Below are positions 8,193 through 18,090 of a stretch of 39,800 nt of DNA, in pieces. The DNA comes from an uncultured Pseudomonadota bacterium (GTDB lineage: Bacteria; Pseudomonadota; Alphaproteobacteria; RF32; CAG-239). The position numbers and the translations under genes were made by a program. The stretch's first letter is position 1, and each line of letters starts with the position of its first letter. The notes under the pieces are model-generated. The model was given only the letters and a program-made list of their open reading frames with translations, ran no database searches and was not told the origin of the DNA. The stretch covers positions 1 through 39,800 of the forward strand of contig CASERH010000006.1 in assembly GCA_949290295.1 (NCBI GenBank). Reading direction: 5' to 3'.

Positions 8193-11100
8193 CTATTCTG
8201 CGCTTGTTTTGCCCGAAGAGCATCTTTCTCTGATGGTTTCAAACAAAACATACAACAACGGAATAACGATCAATCCGGCGGCCGTTCCCAACAACATTCC
8301 GTAGAACACCGGAACACCAATGGCAATACGGCTTGAGGCGCCGGCGCCGGTAGCTACAATCATCGGCAATACGCCCAAGATGAAGGTGAATGCCGTCATC
8401 AAAACCGCACGGAAACGTTCTTTGGTACCGGTCATGGCCGCTTTAACAATGCTTGAGCCTCTTTCTCTCTCCTCTTTAGAGAATTCAACAATCAAGATTG
8501 CGTTCTTACTGGCCAAGCCAACCAACAAAATCAATCCCAATTGGGCATAAATACTCAACGGCAGTCCGGTTATAAACAGGCCGGCCAAAGCCCCCAGCAT
8601 GGCAACCGAAACCGAACTCAACACCGGCAGCGGCGTCATCCAGCTCTCATATTGCGCAACCAGGAACAAATAACCAAACGTTATGGCCAGGGCTAACAAG
8701 TAGCCGATTTGTCCGCCACTGTCTTTTTCTTGGTAACTGATTCCTGACCAAGCGTAGTTAAAGCCCTGCGGCAATTTCTTAGACAACTCTTCCAAGGCAG
8801 ACATGGCCTGACCGGTACTGACGCTGTTGTTCTGAACAGCCGTAATGGTTGCGCTCGGATATTGGTTATAACGCGTAACAACACGCGGTGAGAGAACCTT
8901 GCTCAGTTTTACGACACTACCCAGCGGTACCATCTCTCCATCTTTGTTAGCTACGTGCAACTTGCTGATGCTATCAATATCCTTACGGAACTTCCAGTCT
9001 GCCTGAATCATTACCTTGTTAACCTGAGTACCAAAGTTTACATCGTTGATGTAACTTGAGCCGAGGTAATTTTGCAAAACAGAGAAGATGCTTCCGATAG
9101 AAACACCCATCGCTTCTGCTTTTTGGCGATCTATATCAAGGTAGATGTTCGGTGTTTGAGCTGTGTAGGTCGTATAGGCATAAGAGACCTCCGGAGCCTG
9201 ATTTATCTGCAACAGCATATTCTGCAAAGCTGCCTCAATCTTTTGTGGATTGTCCGTATCCGTTGACAACAGACGATAATCCATACCACCGCTCATACCA
9301 AGTCCCATAATTGCAGGTGGTTCAAACAACTGGACTTCTGCCTCCGGAAGGTTGGCAACCTTGGCACGAATCCGGTTCAGGATATTGGTAGAGTAAAGCT
9401 CATCGCCTTTACGCTCATTCCAAGGTTTCAGGGTTATGAAGCCCAAAGCTACGTTTTCGCCGGTACCACCAATCATGCTCACGCCGGCAACAACCATGAT
9501 GTTATCTACACCTTCTTCTTCTTTCATCAGCGGATAGATTTCATCAATGAATTTTTGCGTGCGTTCACGAGTGGCACCTTCAGGCAGCTGAATGTTTATC
9601 ATAATAACGCCTTGATCCTCACTTGGAATAAATGATGTCTGACTAATACTTAAAAAGCCATATACACCGGCGACGATCAAACCAAAAAGAAGCGCGATCA
9701 CTGACACTTTTCTGGCGACGATTGCAACGATTGCAACGTAAGTATCTCGAGATTTGCTCAAAAATTGGTTAAACCAAAACAGAGGTCCGTGTTGTGTGGG
9801 TTTTAGCGGACGCAATATGGTGGCGCACAAAGCCGGTGACAATGTTAAGGCATTGATGGATGAAAATGTTACCGAAGTAGAAATTGTTATCGCAAACTGC
9901 TGATAAATTTTTCCGGTAATTCCTCCCATAAAGCCAACCGGAACGAAAATCGCCAGCAACACCAAGGTTGTTGCAACAACCGCGCTTGACACTTGTTCCA
10001 TGGCCTTAATGGTGGCTTCTTTAGCCGTCAGATGTTCCGTTTCCATCAAATACAAAACACGCTCGACCACAACAATGGCATCATCTACCACCAAGCCGAT
10101 GGCCAGAACCAATCCGAATAAGGTCAACATATTGATGCTGTAGCCTAAGGCCAACATAACCGCAAAAGTGGCAAACAACGAAACCGGAATCGTCAGTGAC
10201 GGGACCAATGTCGCGCGCCAGTCCTGCAAGAAAATGTAGCAGACCAAGACAACCAGTACAAAGGTTAAGACCAAAGTAAAGACAACTTCTTCAATGGAGG
10301 CCACAATATAGTCCGTTGAGTCGTAACCGATGATATATTCCATGTCATCAGGGAAACTTTCTGCCAAACGAGCCATTTCTGCCTTGACAGCCTTCATGGC
10401 ATCCAAGGCGTTGGCTCCCGCCAACTGGTTGATGGCAATGGCTACGTTGGGTGCATTGTTGAACTTAGATGTTGCCTTATAGTTTTCTTCTCCGATTTCT
10501 ACTCTGGCAATGTCTTTCAGTCTCAGCAAGCCTCCCTGCTCTGCGGTGCGAACAATGATGTTTTCAAAATCCTCAACCTCATTGATACGGCCTTGTGTTT
10601 GCAGAGTATACATCATTTGTTGGTGGCCGTCTCCGGGCATGGCACCGACACTACCAAGTGATGGTTGGTAGTTCTGGCTTTCAATTGCCGCCGTAATAGT
10701 TTCCAGCGGCAGATTTAATGCCGTAATCTTGTCGGCATCCAGCCATACACGCATGCTTAGTCTTGAAGAATAAACATTAACCTCACCAACACCATAAACA
10801 CGAGCCAAGTTGTTTTTGATATTGTTTTGGACGTAGTCGGCCAATTCCAACGTGCTGTGAGTGCCGTTAGGAGATCCAATAGAGATAAAGCCCAAAGTGT
10901 TTGATGAACGGCTTCTTACCGTCAAACCTTGTCTGGTTACTTCTGTCGGCAATTTGCTTTGAGCTTGTTGGATACGGTTTTGAACCTTTACCTGAGCCAT
11001 ATCCCTATCGACCCCTACCTTAAACGTAACCGTTAACTGGTAGCTGGAGTTCTCCGATGATGAAGACATATATAGCATATCTTCAACGCCGTTGATTTCC

Positions 11101-11303
11101 TCTTCCAACGGGATACCAATGGTTTTGGCGACAACCTCAGCACTGGCTCCGGGATAGGTGGCAGAAACCACAACCTCCGGCGGCGTAATCTCAGGATAAA
11201 GCGCAATCGGCAGTGAAAATACGGAAATAACACCGGCCAAAGTCAATACGATGGAAATTACCATCGCAAAGCGCGGGCGCTCAATGAATATTCTGGAAAA
11301 CAT
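8193..11303 (-). CDS. HAE1-family RND efflux pump, AcrB/MexB-like inner-membrane subunit
   Basis: At 1036 residues this is the normal length for a proton-driven RND drug transporter. The N-terminus M-F-S-R-I-F-I-x-R-P-R-F-A and first TM helix are typical. The TM4 motif [12 protein letters not shown] near residue 404 supplies the paired Asp of the proton relay, and [11 protein letters not shown] near residue 934 carries the matching TM10 Lys. The duplicated 6-TM plus porter/docking layout is visible ([14 protein letters not shown]; a second half near the end with G-A-G-A-S-S-R). It forms a trimer that takes substrates from the periplasm or outer membrane leaflet and passes them to an outer-membrane channel through the adaptor encoded 3 bp upstream. 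No outer-membrane factor is encoded in this operon. Substrate cannot be deduced. Confidence 0.95.
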   Translation of the reverse strand: MFSRIFIERPRFAMVISIVLTLAGVISVFSLPIALYPEITPPEVVVSATYPGASAEVVAKTIGIPLEEEINGVEDMLYMSSSSENSSYQLTVTFKVGVDRDMAQVKVQNRIQQAQSKLPTEVTRQGLTVRSRSSNTLGFISIGSPNGTHSTLELADYVQNNIKNNLARVYGVGEVNVYSSRLSMRVWLDADKITALNLPLETITAAIESQNYQPSLGSVGAMPGDGHQQMMYTLQTQGRINEVEDFENIIVRTAEQGGLLRLKDIARVEIGEENYKATSKFNNAPNVAIAINQLAGANALDAMKAVKAEMARLAESFPDDMEYIIGYDSTDYIVASIEEVVFTLVLTFVLVVLVCYIFLQDWRATLVPSLTIPVSLFATFAVMLALGYSINMLTLFGLVLAIGLVVDDAIVVVERVLYLMETEHLTAKEATIKAMEQVSSAVVATTLVLLAIFVPVGFMGGITGKIYQQFAITISTSVTFSSINALTLSPALCATILRPLKPTQHGPLFWFNQFLSKSRDTYVAIVAIVARKVSVIALLFGLIVAGVYGFLSISQTSFIPSEDQGVIMINIQLPEGATRERTQKFIDEIYPLMKEEEGVDNIMVVAGVSMIGGTGENVALGFITLKPWNERKGDELYSTNILNRIRAKVANLPEAEVQLFEPPAIMGLGMSGGMDYRLLSTDTDNPQKIEAALQNMLLQINQAPEVSYAYTTYTAQTPNIYLDIDRQKAEAMGVSIGSIFSVLQNYLGSSYINDVNFGTQVNKVMIQADWKFRKDIDSISKLHVANKDGEMVPLGSVVKLSKVLSPRVVTRYNQYPSATITAVQNNSVSTGQAMSALEELSKKLPQGFNYAWSGISYQEKDSGGQIGYLLALAITFGYLFLVAQYESWMTPLPVLSSVSVAMLGALAGLFITGLPLSIYAQLGLILLVGLASKNAILIVEFSKEERERGSSIVKAAMTGTKERFRAVLMTAFTFILGVLPMIVATGAGASSRIAIGVPVFYGMLLGTAAGLIVIPLLYVLFETIRERCSSGKTSAE

Positions 11304-11306
11304 CTG

Positions 11307-12470
11307 TTATTTTACCTCCGCCGTGTCAGAAATTAACTGAGCTTTTACCGGTTGACCTTCTCTAACTTTTTGCAAGCCTTGAACAATAACTTTATCATCA
11401 GCCGTAAGCCCGTCTAAGACAACTTGCTGATCCTCAATTACATCACCCAAAGTTACCCTTCTCTGCTCGGCAATATTGTCCTTAGTAACAACCATAACAT
11501 AGTTGCCGTGTTCATCCTGAGCCAAGGCCGCCTGCGGAACCAGCAGAGCCATTTGCTCTTTTTTATCACCTATGCGGATATCAACATAGTTGCCCGGAAT
11601 CAGCAAGCCTTTGTCGTTGCTGTATTCGGCATAAACCGCTATGGTTGCCGTATCGGTATTTACTTCATTATCCGTAAATCTGGACTGAAGGTGATTTACC
11701 AGTACTGTACCGTTGGAAAGCACCAACTCGGTCTGCAGCTGAGCACCCTTGCCATCATATGTTTGGCGCATATTGAGCATATCTTTATCCGTGACCGAAA
11801 AGGCAACTCGAATCGGATCTGTTTGAACAATACGAGCCAAAGTTTGTGTGGCTGAGGACACATAGTTACCCTCTGTTACCAGAGCTTTACCAATGCGGCC
11901 GCTGATAGGTGCTTTAATCTCTGTGTATCCCAAATCAATTTTAGCCAAATCCAAATTTGCCTGAGCTTGAGCAACTGCTGCCTTTGCCTGCAGATATGTG
12001 CTCTCTGCCGTATCTAATGTGGCTTTAGATGCATAGTTTTGTTTGCTTAAAGAAGACTGACGCTTGTAATCTCTTTCGGCTCTGACTAAATTTGCTTTTG
12101 CACTTGCCAACTCTGCCTCACGCAAAGAGACAGTGGCTAAATAGCGCTCTTGTTCAATAACAAAAAGGATGTCCCCTTCATTAACAAAAGAACCTTCCTC
12201 AAATAAAACTTTTTCCACATAGCCGGTAATTTGCGGCATCAAATTGACACTCTTTATGGCCTCTACGTGGCCAATAAAAGTCTTTTTGGGAGCTATATTC
12301 CTTGTTTCAAGCTCTTGTACTAATACATACGGCGTACCGCTACCCATCATTCCCATTCCGGTAGCTGGTGGAGTTAGTTTGGCTTTTAGAAACCAACCAA
12401 AACTTACACATAAACCCAAAATAACAACCTGTCTGATAATAACTCTTTTTTGTAATTTTCCTACCAGCAT
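11307..12470 (-). CDS. RND periplasmic adaptor (membrane fusion protein), AcrA/MexA-like
   Basis: 387 residues. An N-terminal hydrophobic segment (about residues 12-28) follows a basic start and serves as anchor; no lipobox cysteine is evident. Then come the first lipoyl half (V-x-L-M-P-Q-I-T-G-Y-V near residue 75), an alpha-helical hairpin rich in Ala/Lys/Glu (residues ~105-175), the second lipoyl half (I-K-A-P-I-S-G-R-I-G near residue 190), and beta-barrel and membrane-proximal domains. It links the RND trimer to an outer-membrane channel. It starts 2 bp after the tetR stop and ends 3 bp before the RND start, so the three genes are co-transcribed and probably translationally coupled. Confidence 0.93.
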   Translation of the reverse strand: MLVGKLQKRVIIRQVVILGLCVSFGWFLKAKLTPPATGMGMMGSGTPYVLVQELETRNIAPKKTFIGHVEAIKSVNLMPQITGYVEKVLFEEGSFVNEGDILFVIEQERYLATVSLREAELASAKANLVRAERDYKRQSSLSKQNYASKATLDTAESTYLQAKAAVAQAQANLDLAKIDLGYTEIKAPISGRIGKALVTEGNYVSSATQTLARIVQTDPIRVAFSVTDKDMLNMRQTYDGKGAQLQTELVLSNGTVLVNHLQSRFTDNEVNTDTATIAVYAEYSNDKGLLIPGNYVDIRIGDKKEQMALLVPQAALAQDEHGNYVMVVTKDNIAEQRRVTLGDVIEDQQVVLDGLTADDKVIVQGLQKVREGQPVKAQLISDTAEVK

Positions 12471-12472
12471 TT

Positions 12473-13093
12473 CTATTTTTTCTCCACTTTTAGGCCATCC
12501 ATCATCAAATCAAAAGCCTGCGACACAGAGCGGCTCAAATTCATCGGAAACCGTTTGGCTATAAAGGCATCCACGACACCGCGCCACGCGCACAACAAAA
12601 GGGTGGTTAAATCATCTATATCCACGTCAGGCCTTATTTCTCCACTTTTTTGAATAAAAGTCAACTTTTCTTTTAACGACAACCACGGATAATCCATAAT
12701 CTCGTGTATCTGCTGACGAATGCGATTGGTGATAATTTCCGACCACTCCATCTGAAAAATTATAAAAAATAAAAACTTGCAAAACTCAGGATCGCTCTCT
12801 ATTGATGAGGCAGCAACTCTAAAACCTTCTCTTAATTCCTGAAGGGTTGTAATCTGTGGTTTTTCTGACCAAGTTTTACTCTCGTGTTCTTGAAATTTTT
12901 GTTTCATTAGCTCGGCTAACAAGTCTGCCTTATTGCGAAAATGCCAATAAACAGCCCCTTTGGTCAGGTTTATTCGTTTGGCAATCTCATCAAATGTGGT
13001 TCTTGCAAAACCCTTTTCATAAAACAAATCCATTGCCGAGGCCAAAATGGCTTCTTTGGTTTGCTCGGCTTCTTCTTTGGTTCTTCTTGCCAT
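12473..13093 (-). CDS. TetR/AcrR-family repressor of the adjacent RND efflux operon
   Basis: The chosen start is the ATG at 13093, preceded by an AGAGGA Shine-Dalgarno sequence; it begins M-A-R-R-T-K-E-E-A and gives 206 residues, a usual TetR length. A longer in-frame extension to 13210 would add a Lys/Ile-rich tail with no SD and is rejected. The HTH domain is clear: I-L-A-S-A-M-D-L-F-Y-E-K-G, T-T-F-D-E-I-A, L-T-K-G-A-V-Y-W-H-F-R-N-K. The C-terminal part matches the AcrR-type (MAATS) ligand-binding domain. As the first gene of tetR-MFP-RND, with an AcrR-like inverted repeat over its promoter, it most likely represses its own operon until a pump substrate binds. Confidence 0.9.
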   Translation of the reverse strand: MARRTKEEAEQTKEAILASAMDLFYEKGFARTTFDEIAKRINLTKGAVYWHFRNKADLLAELMKQKFQEHESKTWSEKPQITTLQELREGFRVAASSIESDPEFCKFLFFIIFQMEWSEIITNRIRQQIHEIMDYPWLSLKEKLTFIQKSGEIRPDVDIDDLTTLLLCAWRGVVDAFIAKRFPMNLSRSVSQAFDLMMDGLKVEKK

Positions 13094-13105
13094 AGTCCTC
13101 TCCAA

Positions 13106-13191
13106 TATACATACCAAATAGGAAGTATGTATAAAAAAGATTAAAATTTTGCAAATTAATTTTTTATTTTTTTGAAAAATTGGTATGTATA
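13106..13191. promoter_or_regulatory. AcrR-like operator cluster and promoter of the tetR-MFP-RND operon
   Basis: A 9-bp inverted repeat, TATACATAC (13106-13114) and GTATGTATA (13125-13133), is separated by 10 bp and lies 13 bp upstream of the tetR ATG. A third copy of the half-site, GGTATGTATA, sits at 13182-13191, just past the HAD gene stop. The half-site resembles the TACATACA half-site I recall for the E. coli AcrR operator. A minus-strand promoter with -35 TTGCAA (13154-13149) would place its -10 inside the inverted repeat. Confidence 0.6.
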
Positions 13192-13203
13192 ATTTTATGT
13201 CGT

Positions 13204-13839
13204 TTACCAATCAAGCACTCTAACCGCTTGATTAATATCTGCAAAAACATAATCGGCAGCGGCACAGGTTTGGCCGTTTTCTGAAATCTGCACTGTTTTG
13301 AACCCCGCCTCCTTTGCAAGGCTTAGGCTCTTACAGCTGTCTTCAAACATCAGGCTTTCTTCGGGATAAATCTTGCAAAACTCACAAAACTTCTTGAAGG
13401 CTTCCACACCTTGTTTGTAGACATATCCACCCTGTTTGGCATCGTAAATTTTCTCAAAAACATCAGCCCTTATGCCTATTTTGTTCAAGACATCTAGACT
13501 GTGGCTCACCGTGCTATCGGTAAAAATAAACTTGCGCTGCGGAAGCTTGGCTAATGCCGTGGCCAACTCTTTATTTTCCTTCAAAGAGTTCACATCGGTT
13601 CGGCAAATATACTCCATAAATTCTTCTTCGGAAATTCCCAGCTCTTTTTCCACCCCCTGCGATTCATAGGGATATTTTTGCAAAAGTCGCTTTGAGATGT
13701 CTTGAGCTTCTTCCCTGCTGACATTTAGTTTGCGGCAGAAAAAATCATAAACCCGACATTGGCAGTCCTCCCCAAGACCGGAGCTCAACGGATATAGCGT
13801 TCCGTCCAAATCAAAGACCAAATTCTTAAACTCTGGCAT
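13204..13839 (-). CDS. HAD-superfamily hydrolase, pyrimidine 5'-nucleotidase-like
   Basis: 211 residues with all four HAD motifs: V-F-D-L-D-G-T-L-Y (nucleophile D10 and D12), F-T-D-S near residue 106, a Lys in the G-Y-V-Y-K segment near 140, and F-E-D-S near 165 for Mg2+ binding. The D-L-D-G-T-L-Y-P start and all-alpha cap between motifs I and II match the SDT1/pyrimidine 5'-nucleotidase subfamily, whose members dephosphorylate nucleoside monophosphates or small phosphoesters. It starts 5 bp after the malQ stop, so it is the last gene of the glycogen operon. That position suggests a sugar-phosphate or nucleotide substrate tied to glucan metabolism, but this is inference. Confidence 0.8.
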   Translation of the reverse strand: MPEFKNLVFDLDGTLYPLSSGLGEDCQCRVYDFFCRKLNVSREEAQDISKRLLQKYPYESQGVEKELGISEEEFMEYICRTDVNSLKENKELATALAKLPQRKFIFTDSTVSHSLDVLNKIGIRADVFEKIYDAKQGGYVYKQGVEAFKKFCEFCKIYPEESLMFEDSCKSLSLAKEAGFKTVQISENGQTCAAADYVFADINQAVRVLDW

Positions 13840-13844
13840 CTGGC

Positions 13845-15983
13845 TTATCTTTCTTTCTTGATTGCCGTAATATTGCGAAGATAGGCTGAAGAACTTTCTA
13901 AATCTTCCAAATCCAGTGGTAATTTCAGCCGCCAGTTCGGATGCTTATCTCTGTCTGTTCCTGGAAGATTTTGTTGTTTCTCCACTTGCAGAAAATCTTC
14001 TAATTGCACCAGCACTACCTTGGAGGCTGAACGTGCAATATAGCGATGAACAGCTTCTTCTATGCCTTCCGGATATTTCTCCCCGTATATAAAGTTGCCG
14101 CTCCTTGGTCTGTCTTCCGGCCAGACGCCTGCCGCATCAAGAGAGCTTAACAACATTCCCCTGTCTGCTTCTCTTTTGTGGTAGGCATTGGCCTTTTCTC
14201 CCTCTGAGGCAATCTGGCCCAATTTCGCCGCCTCCTCAATATCATAACCAAACCACCACATCTTTAAGGGCGGCATATCATGCGTGCCTACTGATGCAAA
14301 TGCGTGTGGCGGATAGTCATAGGGGGCCAAAAAGCCTCCCCAGCCGGCGTTGGCTCGCTCAGACCACAAAACACTCAATGAATGAATATTTCTCTCTTTT
14401 AGAGTATCTACAAAACCTTCCGGCACATTACCAATGCTTTCTCCAACAATTACGCATTTGTTTAAATAGCTCTCCAAAGCTACGATATTGAGCATATCTT
14501 CAAAATTATAGTATATATATGTTCCCTCTTCCCCGTTATCTGGCAAAACGTATAACCTCATCAGGCTCATGACATGGTCCATGCGCAAGGCTCCGGCATT
14601 TTTCATATTAGCCCTCAAAATTTTTATAAACGGCTCATAGCGCAGCTCCTTTAACATGGTGGGAGAAAAAGCGCCAAGCCCCCATCTTTGCCCACCCGGG
14701 AAAAAGGCATCCGGCGGTGCTCCGGCACCGACGTCTCTGATAAACAAGCCGGGATTTCCCCAAAATTCCGCACTGTCTTTGCCGACACCTACCGCCAAAT
14801 CTCGGTAGAAGCCAATCTTTAGCCCCAGATCTTTGGCTAATTTTCCGGCTTCATCAAATTGTCTGGCCGCCTCAAATTGCATAAACTTGAAAAACTCTAT
14901 CCGATCTTGGTGGCCGGCTCTATATGCCACAATCCCGTATGATTGCGGCGAGTGATATTCTTCAGGCCAGGCCCGCCAGCCGCCCCAAACCTTGGGGCTT
15001 TCGGTTTCATATAAAGTTTGAAACAAGGCCAATTTATCCAGTTCTTCGCCCTGATCCTCACAGAATTTTTCAAATGCCTTTTTTCTTTCCGGAGAACCTT
15101 TGTCTTTGAATGTCTTGAAGCACTTTTCTAACATTTTGGCCTTGAGAGGGTAGACTTTTCCGTATTGTATCAGCTCGCTGCCCCGAACCTCTGCCAATAA
15201 CCCCTCTATCATTTGTTTATCTGCCGCGTCAAACTCCGGAACTTTCTCAATATCTATATAAATCGGATTCAAAAACAATCGGCTGATGGATTGGTAGGGG
15301 CTGGCATTTTCCGGAAAATCATGACACAGTACATTTAGGGGATTTAGCCCGATAATATCTGCTCCGCAACGTGCACATATTCTGACCAATTCCTCCAAAT
15401 CCGTAAAATCTCCAACGCCCCAGTTGCGTTTGCTCTTAACCGCATAAAGCTGCACAGCATAGCCCCATAATTTGCGCTCCATACCCGGTGCCTCATAGCA
15501 GCGTTCCGGTGCCACAGCCAAACGCGATTTATAATTTTTGCTGCCGACATGAACATCCAGTTCATAATAGCCGGGGTCTAAGGCTTCGGTTACGGCATAG
15601 TACTCTTTTGTGAGCTCTTTATCTCCCAAGCAGTAGTGCTCCGGTGCGGCATTATGTTCTATTCTGATATTTTGTTGGCGATGATGACTATCTTTAATGA
15701 CAATACGATCAATTTTTTGCCCTTTAGGCAAAACAACGTCAAAGCCTATATCTGTTTGCTTGCCGACATAAATCGGGCTTAAAACCTCACACCATCGGCG
15801 ATCCTCATATTTTTGCAGCGAGCTTTCTATTTCTTCATCGGTGCCGCAGTGATACCCCAACGCCTCAACAAAAAAACGTATGGTCTCGGGCTTGATGTTG
15901 TAAGTTTTTCTGACCATTCCCGCATCGCTGAAACTATCTGCAACGCCTAGTTTTGATGCCAACTGTTTTAATTTATCCGTCAT
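13845..15983 (-). CDS. malQ: 4-alpha-glucanotransferase (amylomaltase, GH77)
   Basis: 712 residues, close to the long enterobacterial MalQ form with its N-terminal beta-sandwich domains (about residues 1-150). The GH77 core starts at W-G-V-G-D-F-T-D-L. Key sites are L-R-M-D-H-V-M (nucleophile Asp, ~468), V-G-E-S-I-G-N-V-P (acid/base Glu, ~516; the common form is G-E-D-L-G) and T-H-D-M-P-P (transition-state Asp, ~569). The substrate loop F-F-P-G-G-Q-R-W-G is conserved. It transfers glucan segments between maltodextrins and releases glucose, recycling the short chains left by debranching. An AGGAAACGGG stretch precedes the ATG, and glgX ends 12 bp upstream. Confidence 0.95.
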   Translation of the reverse strand: MTDKLKQLASKLGVADSFSDAGMVRKTYNIKPETIRFFVEALGYHCGTDEEIESSLQKYEDRRWCEVLSPIYVGKQTDIGFDVVLPKGQKIDRIVIKDSHHRQQNIRIEHNAAPEHYCLGDKELTKEYYAVTEALDPGYYELDVHVGSKNYKSRLAVAPERCYEAPGMERKLWGYAVQLYAVKSKRNWGVGDFTDLEELVRICARCGADIIGLNPLNVLCHDFPENASPYQSISRLFLNPIYIDIEKVPEFDAADKQMIEGLLAEVRGSELIQYGKVYPLKAKMLEKCFKTFKDKGSPERKKAFEKFCEDQGEELDKLALFQTLYETESPKVWGGWRAWPEEYHSPQSYGIVAYRAGHQDRIEFFKFMQFEAARQFDEAGKLAKDLGLKIGFYRDLAVGVGKDSAEFWGNPGLFIRDVGAGAPPDAFFPGGQRWGLGAFSPTMLKELRYEPFIKILRANMKNAGALRMDHVMSLMRLYVLPDNGEEGTYIYYNFEDMLNIVALESYLNKCVIVGESIGNVPEGFVDTLKERNIHSLSVLWSERANAGWGGFLAPYDYPPHAFASVGTHDMPPLKMWWFGYDIEEAAKLGQIASEGEKANAYHKREADRGMLLSSLDAAGVWPEDRPRSGNFIYGEKYPEGIEEAVHRYIARSASKVVLVQLEDFLQVEKQQNLPGTDRDKHPNWRLKLPLDLEDLESSSAYLRNITAIKKER

Positions 15984-15995
15984 TTTACCCGTTTC

Positions 15996-18074
15996 CTACT
16001 TTTTGATCTCAAACAACGCCACACACCACGCCGGAATTTCTATCAGCTTACCGCTGCCTGCAGCTTTTTCATCCACCTTGCCCTGACTGCTGTCTAGCAG
16101 CAGGTGCCATGATAATTTCTCCGGCAGATTGGGAAGTTTCCAACTTTGAGCTTTGAAATTGGCATTCAATATCAGCAAAACAAATTTGCTACCCGTATAA
16201 GCGCAGGCCCCCAGCGAGCGCCGCTCCGCATCATGCCAATCTTCAGTGGTAAACTCCTTACCTGCCTCCGTATACCAAGCGATATCTTTATAACCGCTCT
16301 TGTCTATCGGATGGCCGGTGAAAAATTTGTGCCGCTCAAACATCTTCAACTTTTTGCGCAAACGAATCACTTGGCGCACAAAAGAGGCAAAATGTTTTTG
16401 CTGCTCGGTTATGGCCTCCCAGGCAATCCACGTCAATGCATTGTCTTGGCAATAGGGGTTATTATTGCCCATTTGAGTGCGTAGAAACTCATCTCCGGCA
16501 ACCAACATCGGCGTACCGAAAGAGAGAAGTAATGTGCTGAGCAGTGAACGGCTGCGTAAAATTCGATTCTCAACCACTACCTGGTTATCACTCTCTCCTT
16601 CTTCTCCGGAATTCCAGCTCCAGTTGGAATCAGAACCATCTCTATTGTTCTCACCGTTGCTCAGATTATGTTTGTGGTTGTAGCTGACCAAATCCCTCAG
16701 ATTAAAGCCATCGTGAGCTGTCACAAAATTTACGCTGGCCCAAATATCTCGGTTATTGTAGTTGAAAATATCGCTTGAACCACTCACCCGGCTGGCAAGT
16801 TCTGCTGTCTGGCCGGGGTCGCCTTTCCAAAAACGGCGCACATTATCTCTGAACTTATCATTCCACTCGGCCCAGCCGGGCAAAAATGCACCAACCTGAT
16901 AGCCGCCATAGCCGACATCCCACGGCTCGGCTATCATCTTGACTTCTTGCAACACCGGGTCTTGCGCAACCGCATACATGAAACCACTTTCTTGGGTGAA
17001 ATTATTGTGCTGGCGCGACAATGTCGGCGCCAGGTCAAACCTGAAGCCATCCACGTGCATTTCTTGTACCCAATAGCGCAAAGAATCCATCACTAACCGC
17101 AAAACATTCGGATTTTGCACATTCAATGATGCCCCGCACCCGGTGGTGTCATAGTAATAACGTTTATTATCCGGATTTAAAATGTAATATGAGCTGTTGT
17201 CTATTCCCCGGTAGCACAAGGTCGGCCCCATGTGGTTGCCCTCACCGGTGTGGTTATAGACAACATCCAAAATCACTTCCAAACCATGCTGGTGCATGGT
17301 CTTTACCAAATCTTTTATCTCATTTAGGTCATTACCCGAAAGATAAGACTGCTCCGGTGCAAAAAAGCTAAAACTCTCATACCCCCAGTAGTTATCCGTT
17401 ATATATCCTTTCTTGTGCCTATTGCCGAAAAAGGCATGAATGGGCAAAAACTCTACAGCCGTCACTCCCAACCATTTAATGTAATTGATGACCGAGCTAT
17501 GAGCAAAACCGGCGAAGGTTCCCCTCTTGGCATCCGGCACAGAGGGCTGCAGCATGGTGTAACCACGCAACTGGGTTTCATATATTATTGTATCCTCAAA
17601 CTTATGAGCGGGCTTAACATCTCCGGCCCAGTCATAGGCATCATCTACCACAACGGACTTGGGAACATAGGCAGCAGAATCCAAACTGCTGAATGATAAA
17701 TCCTTGTCCGGGCTGTCTACATCATAGCCAAAGATGGCCTTATTCCAAATCAACTTACCAACCAGCTTTTTGCCGTATGGATCTATCAGTAATTTATTGG
17801 GGTTAAAGCGAAGTCCTTCCGCCGGCTTATAGGGGCCGTAGACTCTGTATCCATAAACCAAATCAGGCTTGGCATCTTCCAAATAAATATGCCAAATGTT
17901 GTTATCGTTAGTTAGAATCTCGTAGCGCTCAAGCTCCTCTGCGCCGGAGACATCAAATAGGCAGAGTTCAACCTTGGTGGCATGAGCCGAAAACAGGGCA
18001 AAATTCACTCCTTTTCCGTCATATGTCGCCCCGAGTGGGCTAACTTTTCCTTCCGAGGTTTTGAATTTTGCCAT
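15996..18074 (-). CDS. glgX: Glycogen debranching enzyme (isoamylase-type, GH13)
   Basis: 692 residues, the usual GlgX size. An N-terminal CBM48 beta-sandwich (about 10-130: G-V-N-F-A-L-F-S-A-H-A-T-K-V-E-L) precedes the TIM barrel. GH13 regions are visible: D-V-V-Y-N-H-T (I), G-F-R-F-D-L-A (nucleophile near residue 346), A-E-P-W-D-V (acid near 383) and T-A-H-D-G-F (near 455). The G-E-N-N-R-D-G segment is characteristic of GlgX/TreX. It cleaves alpha-1,6 branches of phosphorylase-limited glycogen. It lies between glgB (16 bp gap) and malQ (12 bp gap), with an AGAGG SD before its ATG. Confidence 0.95.
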   Translation of the reverse strand: MAKFKTSEGKVSPLGATYDGKGVNFALFSAHATKVELCLFDVSGAEELERYEILTNDNNIWHIYLEDAKPDLVYGYRVYGPYKPAEGLRFNPNKLLIDPYGKKLVGKLIWNKAIFGYDVDSPDKDLSFSSLDSAAYVPKSVVVDDAYDWAGDVKPAHKFEDTIIYETQLRGYTMLQPSVPDAKRGTFAGFAHSSVINYIKWLGVTAVEFLPIHAFFGNRHKKGYITDNYWGYESFSFFAPEQSYLSGNDLNEIKDLVKTMHQHGLEVILDVVYNHTGEGNHMGPTLCYRGIDNSSYYILNPDNKRYYYDTTGCGASLNVQNPNVLRLVMDSLRYWVQEMHVDGFRFDLAPTLSRQHNNFTQESGFMYAVAQDPVLQEVKMIAEPWDVGYGGYQVGAFLPGWAEWNDKFRDNVRRFWKGDPGQTAELASRVSGSSDIFNYNNRDIWASVNFVTAHDGFNLRDLVSYNHKHNLSNGENNRDGSDSNWSWNSGEEGESDNQVVVENRILRSRSLLSTLLLSFGTPMLVAGDEFLRTQMGNNNPYCQDNALTWIAWEAITEQQKHFASFVRQVIRLRKKLKMFERHKFFTGHPIDKSGYKDIAWYTEAGKEFTTEDWHDAERRSLGACAYTGSKFVLLILNANFKAQSWKLPNLPEKLSWHLLLDSSQGKVDEKAAGSGKLIEIPAWCVALFEIKK

Positions 18075-18090
18075 ATGTGCCTCTTTTCTT

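Noticed and set aside
13094..13210. N-terminal extension of the TetR protein
   Set aside because: It would run through the operator and promoter, has no SD and adds a non-family Lys/Ile-rich tail.
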